From Akanthomyces muscarius (taxonomy: Eukaryota > Ascomycota > Sordariomycetes > Hypocreales > Cordycipitaceae): 64,000 bases of DNA. Numbering within the stretch: position 1 is the first letter of the stretch; every line of letters begins with the position of its first letter. Of this stretch, positions 54,412 to 64,000 are shown piece by piece. Under the pieces are notes generated by a model. The model made no database searches, was not told where the DNA came from, and saw only the letters and a list, made by a program, of their open reading frames with translations. A program made the position numbers and the translations under genes. Location: assembly GCF_028009165.1 (NCBI RefSeq), contig NC_079243.1, positions 4,464,001 to 4,528,000 on the forward strand. The letters run 5' to 3'.

Positions 54412-55879
54412 ATGGCGTTCGCAATCACAGGATTCAACATTGGCATCACCGTCTTCGGCGGCTGGGCAACCATATTTGGCTTATTTTCCAACATTCTCAA
54501 GGATAGGTATTACCTCTCTGAGGCATGTGAGTTCTTTACACGGGCGGCGGCGCGGGAATAGTGTGCCAACCATCAAGCAGTACTCTCGTTTCTAGCTGGT
54601 GCAGCATTTCTCCCGGTCGCAAAATGGCTAAACCTGGAAATATATGAGAATGCCACCGAAAACCTAAACTCCTTCACTTTGGACTTCAGCCGCCTGGTGC
54701 TGGGCGTTCAGCTTGTCCTGGCTGGTATCCAGCTGCCGGCAGGGTATCTGCGGATGGAGCTTAAGAGTCTCGCCATTCTGCTCGGGCCTGGCATGGTAGG
54801 CATGTGGGCATGCAGCGGCATCGTGATGTGGACGTTTATCCCCGGCATTTCGTTTCTGCAGGCTGCCGCCATTGCCGCCTGCATCACGCCCACGGATCCC
54901 GTCCTTTCTACCAGCATCATCAAGGGCAGGTATGCCGACGAAAACGTGCCGACGGAGCTACAACAATTAATCATTGCCGAGTCTGGCGCCAACGACGGCC
55001 TTGGATATCCGTTTCTGTTCATCGCGCTCTACCTTATTAAATACACAGCCGGTGGTGACAATGTTGACACGGGAGCGGGACTGCAGACGGCTCTTCGTCT
55101 TTTCCTCGGCGAGACATGCGTCTACGTGGTTCTGCTCAGCGCCCTCTACGGCTGGTGCGTGGGGAGCACCGCGAGGCGGCTTCTGCAGTGGGCAAAGGAA
55201 AATAGCTTTGTAGAGCGCGAAAGCTTTCTCGTCTTTGCCCTTCCCATGGCACTGTTCATCACGGGAACCTGCGGCATGGTTGGCAGCGACGACGTCTTGG
55301 CCTGCTTTGTCGCGGGGAATGCCTTTACCCTGGACGACTGGTTCCGGCTCGAAACACTGCAGGACTCTCTCCAGCCAACGGTCGACATGATGCTGAACAT
55401 GTCAATTTTCATGTGGTTCGGGTTCATCTGTCCTTGGGAGAAGCTTTGGTCCAGCGACTTGATGCCCTGGTACAGTCTGGCTGGTCTCGCAATCGGCATC
55501 TTCTCCGTGCGCCGCCTTCCTGTTATTCTGGGCATGCATCGGCATATTCGCCAGATTGAAAATGCCCAGCAGGCGCTTTTTATGGGATATTTTGGGCCTA
55601 TTGGAGTCTCTGCCATTTTTTATCTTTATGTTGGCTTGGAGTTCCTGGAGACTGTCAGGACGGGTGATGAGCAACGCCCAGCTGCCAAGCGATTGGGAGA
55701 ATCCATGACTGTGGTTATATGGTTCTTGGTAGCATGCAGTATTGTAAGCCACCTCTCTACCCTTGTTCCTACCGAATTCTAACATTGGACAGATCATACA
55801 CGGACTGACGGTACCGGTAGTCAATATCTGTAAACACTTCTTGAGGCCGATCGACGGACGCGTAGCGCTACCTATGTAA
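54412..55879 (+). CDS. Na+/H+ antiporter (NHA1/SOD2-type, CPA1)
   Basis: Three exons, 54412-54526, 54581-55743 and 55793-55879, giving 454 aa. Start MAFAITGFNIGITVFGGW. About 11-12 TM helices follow, with the ion-site signature ACITPTDPVLSTSI (Thr-Asp-Pro), then AESGANDGLGYPFLF (Asn-Asp pair) and the RESFLVFALP segment. The last exon supplies the end (IIHGLTVPVVNICKHF). Role: exchanges Na+ (and often K+) for protons at the plasma membrane. The protein is short, like fission-yeast Sod2, and lacks the long C-terminal tail of yeast Nha1. The three junctions are phase-consistent. Confidence 0.92.
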
Positions 55880-56682
55880 TCAAACGTGCATGGGAGATGA
55901 CATGGCCGTATGCGTATGCTCGTGGATCCGCGGTCAACCAGCTGCCAGCTGGCGGCTTCACGGAACCATGATAATGCTGCAAGAACTCTTGTTTGTTGGA
56001 TATTTCTTGCCAATTTATCTCTTGCTACTCATAACTACCCCCATGCTGTGTCATGGATCGCAAAGTAAATTTCTTACACTAGTACGGGTGAGAGTCGGGA
56101 TTGTAAATGATGGTAAAGGATGACTTGCACAAACAACATGTGAACTGGTGCCTACAATTTTGAACCAAAGAACAACCTGGTTTCGGACATTTTCTTTTTC
56201 TTTGCCAGAGTGCAAGTAGATTGAGTCTAGAAACTGTGCCGACTTCGAACAGAACACTGGGCATGTCGCCCTCAGCCCGGCGCTTGCGGCCAAAACCAGC
56301 CAGCAGCAACGATGACTTGCAAGTGGCGGCAGGAACGGATGGACGTGTACTCTCACTTTCAATTTTTCCTACAGCACAGTACCTCCTTATCCCACCTCAG
56401 AGCCTTCTTAAAAGACTTTATTAGGCTGTGCTACGAGCATGTTGGCGCCAAGGTGGAAAGGTCTTCACAGAATCAGAACTAGCTATATAAGGAACTAGTG
56501 CTTCGTAGGGATGTGAATCGCACCAGGAAGCGATACCCGGGGAATCGTGCCTTCCCATGCTGTACCAGGGCCGGGCGATTGCACTGTCTGAATTCTGGTC
56601 ATTTCGAGCATCTGCGCCCGCCAAACCGACTACATCAACTAACATTAGGCTGCGTTTGAAGCTTTGGGGTATGTGAACTTAA
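55880..56682. other. Convergent 3' regions
   Basis: Tail-to-tail gap between the antiporter and the RING gene. No coding region supported. Confidence 0.5.
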
Positions 56683-57376
56683 CTAGAGCACGGCTATCTT
56701 GACGGCTTTCTCGAGGGTTCTCGTCGGCACGAACTCGTAGCATCCGGGGAAGCCTTGGCAGCATGTTCCGTCGGCTCTTAGCAGGCTGGGCCAGTTCAGC
56801 CAAATTAGCGCGACTGCTTTCATTTTAGCGCGCCTTCTCTGCACATTGGCTAATAACCCGACAATCGAAGTGTGCATACCAAAGAGGACAGGTGCCAGAG
56901 TGCTCAAGAAGCCATAGATCGATGCACTTTGCGTGAAATTGGTGTCGACAATGCAACCTGCGCAGGACGGCGCCTGTGACGAGCTTCTCCGTGCAAATAG
57001 CACAGGCTGCATGACCTTGGTATGAAGTATCGAGGTCTTGACCCTTCAATGGCGGAGACGGAATGCTGGATACATATTCAATGACTGACATCGCTTCGAC
57101 GTCTTGGCGAGTAAGCCTTCCAGGCTGCTGCGGCTGCGGCGGCGGTGCCGCCGAGCTAGAGCTCACCCGATCAACGATAAAGCGTTGCAGGATGGCCCTG
57201 GCCATGGAGCGCACCGTTACATGCTGTTGTATAGCGAAAACAAGTATCAAGCCCGCTATGATACATACGGCAGGGAATACGGTGGTCAGCGTACTCGAAG
57301 GAGATCTGCCGTGTGTAGTGTCAGCGGTCACGGCAGATCGTAGCTGCGCCTGTAGTCCATTTGAAATCGGTGCCAT
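56683..57376 (-). CDS. RING-H2 ubiquitin ligase, single-TM
   Basis: Two exons, 57376-56880 and 56785-56683, giving 199 aa. One TM helix lies at about residues 32-50. A Ser/Pro/Gln linker follows. The RING-H2 domain spans 125-166: C125, C128 (CAIC), C143, H145, H148 and C151 (LHCRHQFHAKCIDLWLL), then C163 and C166. The last zinc ligand is encoded across the intron (TG/C): without splicing the sequence reads CPLW and loses the ligand. The tail is CCQGFPGCYEFVPTRTLEKA. By family, a membrane-anchored E3 ligase of the ATL/PA-TM-RING type. The intron is 94 nt with GCTGAAC and CAG. Confidence 0.87.
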
Positions 57377-58053
57377 TTAGCCCCGAAGTATATGAATAAG
57401 ACGCCAGCCGAGAACAGATGAAAATGCAGCCTAGTCAGTTGAATGTAAGGGTCAAATTGTAAGGGCTCGTTACGAGGCATATTATAAAATGCAGAATCAC
57501 ATGCGTTGACCGTCGGTGACAAAGTACTAACTAACCTGCAGCCACTAACTTGAAGAGGGACAGGGCAGCATATTGAAAACCCACACCAAATTTCGTCCAC
57601 GGCTAATGCTAATTTGGCGCGCAGGAGCACGAACGCCACCCGTAGCCTGATCGCTCATGGATATCCGGCACAATGTAGGCGCAGCAGTTGTCACATTGAA
57701 TGCACGCGGACAACTTCCGGCTTACTGACCCATCACCAGAAAGCGCTGCCAGCATTGTAGATAACTACCCGTCCGCGGGCGCATCCAGATTGGACAGGCA
57801 GGACCGTGGCTTCCAAAGCTGAAATTCCCGCAATAGCGCCATATTTGCACCCATCACAGGAGTGAAATTATGGCGGCCAGGGCGGATAAATCTGTGGTCT
57901 GTTTGCCATGCGCGTTTTATCTTCCATCTACTTAAGGAACATGGTTGAACTTCTATATGTGCTCCCGCAGACTTGAACTGAATGTTCTACAGAAAATACC
58001 CAACACACTTGCTATTATTACCCGATATTGCGTCGCAACTTTCTTACTTGATA
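57377..58053. promoter_or_regulatory. Divergent promoter of RING and HAK genes
   Basis: About 680 bp with no gene. Confidence 0.45.
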
Positions 58054-60530
58054 ATGGCTGATCCAGACCTCGAAGCTGTCCACCCCGTCGAAGCGGCCAG
58101 TCCCAAGATGCTGCATCCCAAAACTGATGCTCCGTGGACCAGCTCAGATGGTAGCCACGAAATTGCCGACATTGACAATCTTGAAAAGGCACAGGCCATT
58201 GCCGAGCATGACCTGCATGGACCACGCAAGCAGGTTACTATGTCCCAAAAAGCGCTCCAAAAAAGCCTAGACTGAACAAAATTGGTAGACTTACTCTGGC
58301 ATCGTTTTGGCCTGGCTCAGTTTCCAGGCAACGGGCGTCATCTACGGTGACATTGGCACCTCGCCTCTATATGTCTATTCTTCGACTTTTTCAGCTCAGC
58401 CTAGCTGGCAGGATCTCGTCGGCGCTCTTTCCATCATCATCTGGTCGCTAACTCTCATGGTGTCTGTCAAATACTGCTTCATAGTGTTGCACGCCGACGA
58501 TGATGGGCAAGGCGGCACCTTTGCGCTGTACAGTCTGTTGACGAGATTCACGCGCATCGCTCGACCTAACCCTCGAGACCCTGTGGGGTATGGTTTGAGA
58601 CGCCACAATACAAACGATCTGAAGGCAGGCGGAAAGAGCATACGCGAATTTCTCGAGCGCTCGAGGATCTCGCAGTTTTCACTACAGTTCATTGGAGTTT
58701 TGGGCGTTTCCATGGTCATGGCGGATGGCGTGCTGACGCCGGCCCAGTCGGTCCTCGGTGCCATTCAGGGCATTACGGTTGTCAACTCCAACCTGAAAAC
58801 CCCTGCGATTGTTGGCATTTCGTGTGCCATATTGGTGCTTCTTTTCGTCATTCAGCCTTTCGGGACGGCCAAAATCGGAACTACATTCGCACCAATTGTA
58901 GTCATCTGGCTGCTGTTCAATCTCTGCGTTGGCATTTACAACCTGGCGCTGCATGACTACACAGTGCTCAAGGCTTTCAGCCCGCACTTTGCCTTTACTT
59001 ATCTTATACGCAACGGACACGATGGCTGGCGGTCCCTCGGGGGTCTCCTGCTAGCATTCACCGGTATCGAGGCTCTTTTTGCCGATCTTGGGGCGTTCAG
59101 CAAGCGCGCCATCCAGATATCCTGGCTCTGCTTCGTGTACCCCTGTCTCGTGGTGGCTTACATCGGGCAGGCTGCGTACATATCCACCGACAAGACCCAG
59201 ACTGCCTACACGAATCCCTTCTTCAAGACCCTCCCTCCCGGAAGCTTGTACTTTGGCCTGATTATTGCGATACTGGCGGCCATTGTTGCGTCGCAGGCCA
59301 TGATCACTTCGACGTTCCAGCTGCTTTCCCAGATCATGAGGTTGTCCTACTTTCCGCACATCAAAGTCACACACACTAGCACAAAGTTCCACGAGCAAGT
59401 CTACATGCCTTTGGCTAACTGGCTCCTGATGATTGGCACTGTTATCGTCACAGCCGTTTACAACAATGTTTGTTTATTCTTGGACAGCCGTGATTTCTCG
59501 TCACTGACGTTTTTCTCCCAGACCACATCTCTTGGCAATGCTTATGGCGTGTGCGTCATCTCTGTTACTTTTAGTATGTCGTCTAACCCCGATATTGCTC
59601 TCAATACCCCTAGATTCGTTTCTTCTCACTTAATATCGTTGTCTAGTAAGCACTTGTATGGTCGCACTGGTCGCCATCCTCGTGTGGAGGCTACCAGCGT
59701 ACATTGTGCTGCCAATATGGCTTGTTTTTGCGGCTCTTGACGGGGCTTTCCTGTCCGCGGTGTACGAAAAGGTGCCTGATGGGGCTTGGTTCACGCTACT
59801 TCTAGCGTTTCTACTTTCATCCGTCTTTGCTCTCTGGCGCTTCGGGAAAGAAACTCAATGGCATGCGGAAGGACTCGATAACTTGTCCCCACAGTCCCTT
59901 TTTGCTCTCGATTCTACCGCACTACTCGGGGATCAAGGGCGTCCGCCTGTGCGGCTACGCGACGCTTTCGGTGGAGCGACCCTCTCGACTGTGCCCAGCT
60001 TGGGCATCTTTTTTGACAAAGCTGGCAACCCCAAGACTCTGCCACCGTCATTTGCAGAATTCGTGAAGAAGTTTGCCACACGACCCGGCCTCGTCATCTT
60101 CTTCCACATGCGCGCACTGCCAGTGCCGTCAGTTGCCTTGGAAGACCGCTATGTTGTAACTCGAATGTCGCAGATGCCCGGAAGTTACTCTGTAACTCTT
60201 CGTCATGGCTATACTGACGATGTTCTCCATCCCGGCATGGCCCGCGATCTTATTGCCCAGATCGAGCTTGCCCTGATAGAAGCTTCGAGAGCTGAGGATA
60301 CTGAGGACGAGCTTCAGAGGCTGCGAGCATCGTACAGTTCCCAGGTGGTCTATGTCCTCGGCAAGGAGACAATGCGCATTCGGCATGCGCGAAGAACACC
60401 CTGGGGACTGTGTCGACATGTACTTCTCTGGCTATTTCTATGGATACGCGAAAATTCGCGGGCGAAACTGGCTGATCTTGACATTGATGCTGATAAAGTG
60501 GTCGAGGTTGGATTTTTGAAGGACATTTGA
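58054..60530 (+). CDS. High-affinity potassium transporter (HAK/KUP)
   Basis: Four exons, 58054-58233, 58289-59467, 59522-59573 and 59647-60530, giving 764 aa. A hydrophilic 60-residue N-terminus joins at intron 1 to the first TM and the family signature TGVIYGDIGTSPLYVYS (75-91). Others are MVMADGVLTPAQSVLGAIQG, TGIEALFADLGAFSKRAIQ, and VVAYIGQAAYIS. Exon 3 is only 52 nt and restores AVYNN/TTSLGNAYGVCV and the start of TM 10. The cytosolic C-terminus is about 270 residues (FFHMRALPVPSV, RHGYTDD). Role: K+ uptake at the plasma membrane, proton-coupled in fungi. It lies 2.2 kb from the Na+/H+ antiporter, with only the RING gene between. Confidence 0.94.
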
Positions 60531-60834
60531 CACTAGACGGAGCTCAGCTGCACCTCTTTCTTGTGTGTTCAAGAGATGCACGGGTCAGCGTACAGTGTCC
60601 AACTACCAAGTTAGCAGTGCTTGCTTGCGATTGTCCAACATTTATCAACTAGGTACCAGGTAAGAAAGATGAATGATAAAGCCATGTAAATTATGTAGAA
60701 AAAATGATACTTCACTTGGCCCAAGCTTCAAACACGAGTCTCAGGGAAAAAAGGCACAAGCGACACTAGCCAGAACATCGATGTTAATTCAGAGGAGCTA
60801 ACTCCACTAAGCGGGATACCAAAAGCCGCCATAA

Positions 60835-60888
60835 AACGCCCGGTCAGTTAGGAACGCCCGGTTAGCTAGAAACGCCCGGTTAGTTGGC
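60835..60888. repeat. 18-bp tandem repeat, three units
   Basis: Units begin at 60835, 60853 and 60871 and share AACGCCCGGTTAG (first unit AACGCCCGGTCAG), with three to four mismatches across the last five bases. Exact 18-bp spacing. Confidence 0.9.
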
Positions 60889-61638
60889 AGAGCATTTCCT
60901 AGCGCAAAGAAGGCTGCCCTGCCCGCTTGCCTTCGTGTCCAACGGAAAAGTAGCAGCGTAGCAGTGTGTACAATCAGGCTGCAGTCAAAAGATCAATGGG
61001 AGGGTAGGCAGTACCTCGCATGTCACTCCACAATGTCCCAACAGGAGATGTTTCCGAATAAACTTGAAGCTACCCTTTCTAGCAAGATTTCAACATTCTT
61101 TACGAAACTCCCACAGCACTTCTTCAGGTCGCCAAGCACATCTCACGCGGACTCTACAAAGTTGTGAGCCTGGATGCGAGCAAGCATGCAATGCATGCCA
61201 TCGTCTTCACGAAGCTGCCCAGGGATGAGCTCATGTGTAAGAATGGCTTTCCCTGGGATCAGAATGAAGACTGATAGCTGAAGACTCAATTGGACTGAGT
61301 TGGACCGGAAAGCAGCACAATTTCCTTGCACTCTTCTGGGGGCTCGAATTTACCAAGGAAGTGGAAGCACCATCTCATATCAGCGGCAGAGTCATCGTCA
61401 TTCCATGTACGCGGTAGCAGGGCCACACTAGGCGCATTGGTGCAGTTGACGTGTCCACGTCGCGAGGCAACATTGGCTTCGATGAAGTCGGATTCTATCT
61501 TATATATGGCAGTCTTTGCCTGCAGACATCCGTATACTCTGTTTTCTTGAATAAACTTTGAAATGCTACAAAGTGATTGCTTCATTCCCTTCTGCCACTT
61601 GTACATATAAAAATCAAGGGCACCTATATAAAACAAAA

Positions 61639-61749
61639 ATGTCCTCCACGTCTTTAAACCCTGATCGAAGTGTACTTTGGGACGCCGAATTCAGACGCCC
61701 TGTCGTCGACGGCAAGTTTTCGCATCCTCTCACTGGTGAGGTCCAGTAG
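61639..61749 (+). CDS. Small ORF with promoter-like upstream (weak)
   Basis: 36 codons, MSSTSLNPDRSVLWDAEF... ending before 61750. It follows two TATA-like stretches (TTATATATGG near 61499, CCTATATAAAAC near 61622) and an A-rich start context. A GTGAGG inside could be a donor to a downstream exon near 61796-61930 (FNVNSEMNVFNINQ), but phases do not join cleanly. I regard this as possible rather than shown. Confidence 0.25.
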   Translation: MSSTSLNPDRSVLWDAEFRRPVVDGKFSHPLTGEVQ

Positions 61750-62174
61750 GTAGGGAGGGGAGGAAGGTTATATCGATAGGCCGCCTTCTATCGAGATGCG
61801 TCGCTTCAATGTCAACTCTGAGATGAACGTTTTTAACATCAACCAGAGTACCCCGATCGCGATCGATATACTGTATGCCGCGGTTGCAAAGCAAGTGGAA
61901 AAGGGCATCTTCTCGATCATAAGTGTAAATGCAAGTCCATACTCTTTTACTCTTGTGTGCCAAATTCTCGTGACAAAAGAAAAGTTTGATCATTCGTGGA
62001 AGAATTTGTTTTCGCCATAGAGACAAACGTAGCATGGCGGCGCTATTCAATCAATCTACTGGGTTAGGACACGATCTGTCATAATGCGCGGTAGAGTCAG
62101 GCAACTACAGGCAGTTGTATAAGCAGGAAGAAATTATAGCTATATTTCTTTTCTCTTGATAACTAGGGTTCTTC

Positions 62175-63638
62175 TTAGCGCGACTGAGTTGTGGGCTGAA
62201 TCGACAACGGATGTTTGAACACATTTCCAGGGTCGTACTTGGCTTTGATTTGCCCTAGACGCTGCAAATGTTGGCCGTAGTAGCTCCTCATCATGTTGCG
62301 GCCATATAGTGCCTCGTCGTAGTCGTCGTCTCCAAGGTAGCCTCCATTTGTCAACGGGTAAAACAGCTCGTATGCTTTCATCATCCACGGGAGTCGCCGC
62401 TCAGCCTCAGCAACGACTCCGTCCTTTCCGCCGTACTCTTTCAGCGGCAGCCACACCGACATGCCCATCAGCCATGGCGCTCCGCGTACTTTGATCGACG
62501 TCGTGTCAGGCGACGGCCTGAACCCGGGGTTCAAGCCGAGAAGCTGGATACGTACTCCGGATGTGGGCTGCGTAACAATGAGCTTGGTCAGCTCTTCCAG
62601 GAAAGCTTTGCTCGGTAGCTCCGGCATGAACCCGGCCTTGATCTTCATAAACCTTTCGTGCTCGGCCCCCTCGCGCTTTAGTTTCCGTAGGTCGGGATAC
62701 CAAGGAGCCGAGGTTTGCGTCAGTCCCACGCTGGTCACGGTGTCTATGAGATCCCGTGGCGTGCATGTAGCCTCGTCTGGATGTGGCAGCTGCGATATAA
62801 AACTGCTCCAGACGGCGTCTCTCTCAGTTGAGGTCTCGGCGAGTATGGTACCTGAAATCTCCAAGACACCCAACCAAGATACGATCATTGGATTGACGGA
62901 TAGAGGAGCGTTGGCACAAGTTTTAGCGGCAGCTGCCAGAGCCTCCGGAATGTCGTCACGGGACAACTTCCACTTGATCGTGAAGCTGGCAACGGCAACC
63001 GGCGCATCATTCGTTCGCAGAGTAATCTTGGAAATCACACCAAACGAACCGGTACCCGACCCTCGTATCGCAAAGAAAAGGTCCGGGTTCTCGTCTTTGT
63101 TGGCATGGCGGATTTCGCAGTCGGCCGTCACAACTTCCACGTCGATAACGCGGTCAGTCAAGGTACCGAAGGTGCGTGTGTAGAATCCGTAGCCGCCACA
63201 CTGAATCTGACCACCGAGTCCGACCGTTGGGCAGGTACCCATCGGCAGCATCTTCTTTCCATGGTCCCAGGCATACTGCGCGACGGTTCCCAGCATAGCA
63301 CCACCTCCTGCCGTAATAACATCTTTGGACGGGTCAGAAGTGATTTCGTTTAGACGAATCACGTCAATGACCAGTGCTCCATTAGTCCCGCCCAGCCCTA
63401 GAGCCTCAAACGAATGGCCACCTCCCCGAACAGTGATTCGAGTGATGTTCGCAGACTTGGCAGCCTTGAGGACTATGGCAACTTGTGCAACTGTCAATGG
63501 CTGTACTACAGCTAGCGGTCGACGGCTTGTGTATGTGTTCCAGGTGGCTATATGTTCAGCGTAGCCTGCCTCGCCATGGACGTACACAGGGATATCGCCA
63601 ACTCTCGCTCTGAATGCATTGATCTCCGTCATGTTCAT
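62175..63638 (-). CDS. Bicovalent-type FAD-linked oxidase (BBE-like)
   Basis: Single exon, 487 aa, no signal peptide, so probably cytosolic. The FAD_binding_4 domain has RGGGHSF with His75 and GTCPTVGLGGQ with Cys136, the two positions that tether FAD by 8-alpha-histidyl and 6-S-cysteinyl bonds in the berberine-bridge/GOOX group. The substrate domain follows from about 210. The C-terminal BBE segment has YYGQHLQRLGQIKAKYDPGNVF, the usual cofactor-contacting end. Related enzymes oxidise sugars, alkaloid-like amines or polyketide intermediates; the substrate here is unknown. It is the last gene before the window edge, and no biosynthetic genes are visible beside it. Confidence 0.9.
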   Translation of the reverse strand: MNMTEINAFRARVGDIPVYVHGEAGYAEHIATWNTYTSRRPLAVVQPLTVAQVAIVLKAAKSANITRITVRGGGHSFEALGLGGTNGALVIDVIRLNEITSDPSKDVITAGGGAMLGTVAQYAWDHGKKMLPMGTCPTVGLGGQIQCGGYGFYTRTFGTLTDRVIDVEVVTADCEIRHANKDENPDLFFAIRGSGTGSFGVISKITLRTNDAPVAVASFTIKWKLSRDDIPEALAAAAKTCANAPLSVNPMIVSWLGVLEISGTILAETSTERDAVWSSFISQLPHPDEATCTPRDLIDTVTSVGLTQTSAPWYPDLRKLKREGAEHERFMKIKAGFMPELPSKAFLEELTKLIVTQPTSGVRIQLLGLNPGFRPSPDTTSIKVRGAPWLMGMSVWLPLKEYGGKDGVVAEAERRLPWMMKAYELFYPLTNGGYLGDDDYDEALYGRNMMRSYYGQHLQRLGQIKAKYDPGNVFKHPLSIQPTTQSR

Positions 63639-64000
63639 GTGCTAGTCGAAGAAGAAACAAAAAGGTGATAGTAGTCTTGGAAGTTTGCGAAGTTTTTGAC
63701 TGGCGTAATTATATGTGTGTGTATGATTTGATTGTCTTGTCCAAAGGTTGATGGTTCTGTGAGAGTCTGCCGTGAGCTTGTTTGGTGTGGCATCCTCATT
63801 CTTATATAGTCGTGTTACTTATAGAATAGGAATGTTTTTAGGTGCTACCGTAAAGAATAGCTTCAACCCGCGAGTCAGTACGCAACGTGAAGGCTTGTCG
63901 TCCGCGGAAAATGTGAAAGTTTGCCATCCGCGGGTGATTGCCCCTACCGAAACATTCAAGTTACCACGATGTAAACTGAGCTGAATGCTTGTGTCTACGT
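63639..64000. promoter_or_regulatory. Promoter of the FAD oxidase
   Basis: 362 bp upstream of the minus-strand start, running to the window end. TG-rich near 63710-63725. No gene. Confidence 0.4.

Larger units (their letters stand above)
60531..62174. other. Gene-poor interval
   Basis: About 1.6 kb. It holds the 18-bp repeat and a small putative ORF listed separately. A minus-strand open frame at 61286-61636 (116 codons) has no recognisable family. Confidence 0.45.

Noticed and set aside
61730..62050. Minus-strand 106-codon frame
   Set aside because: No motif, competes with a + strand frame of similar quality; neither is convincing.
1..64000. tRNA genes, CRISPR arrays, intact transposons, retroelements
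   Set aside because: I looked for B-box-like GGTTCGA motifs, regular spacer repeats, transposase or reverse-transcriptase motifs and terminal repeats and found none that hold up by eye.

Overview
The window is nuclear DNA of a filamentous ascomycete, most likely a sordariomycete. I cannot place the genus from sequence alone. The evidence is: genes broken by short introns (43-177 nt) with GTRNGY donors and CTRAC/CTAAC branch sites; fungal-only families (HET domain, Zn2Cys6, C2H2 plus fungal-specific transcription factor domain, FLC/TRP-like channel, HAK potassium transporter); and a yeast-type V-ATPase f subunit. I joined exons by hand from splice signals and family continuity. Every joined length is a whole number of codons.

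Layout. 0-10 kb: a large C2H2 regulator, a 3.6 kb gap holding a long pyrimidine-rich leader, and an FLC-type membrane protein. 10-20 kb: the Rab5 exchange factor VPS9, a DUF4291 protein, a HET protein, V-ATPase subunit f and a Zn2Cys6 regulator. 20-29 kb is a decayed, gene-poor stretch: a C-terminal gene relic, a kinase-like pseudogene with frameshift and nonsense changes, an orphan gene whose 3' end changes frame, a bHLH factor, a CBM21/PP1-targeting protein and a tiny zinc-knuckle-like gene. 29-36 kb is a carbon-metabolism block: CoA-disulfide-reductase/rhodanese fusion, acetate kinase and phosphoketolase, the last two head to head. 36-45 kb: a four-TM orphan, a C2H2/fungal-trans regulator, YAR1 and SPO11. 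45-48 kb: lanosterol-type oxidosqualene cyclase and ribulose-phosphate 3-epimerase. 49-64 kb: a second HET gene, a GT25 glycosyltransferase, a HET fragment relic, an NHA-type Na+/H+ antiporter, a RING-H2 ligase, a HAK potassium transporter and a bicovalent-type FAD oxidase.

Functional links. Phosphoketolase makes acetyl phosphate from xylulose-5-P or fructose-6-P, and acetate kinase converts it to acetate and ATP. Their shared 495 bp promoter suggests co-regulation. The neighbouring CoA-disulfide reductase may be a third member (inference). The antiporter and potassium transporter are a cation-homeostasis pair about 2.2 kb apart. The rest looks like ordinary housekeeping and regulatory content. 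I saw no tRNA, rRNA, CRISPR array or intact transposon. Nothing here is a clear new defence or mobile system. The best leads are the phosphoketolase block, the SPO11 micro-introns, the relics at 20.8-21.9 and 53.6 kb, and the small zinc-knuckle gene.
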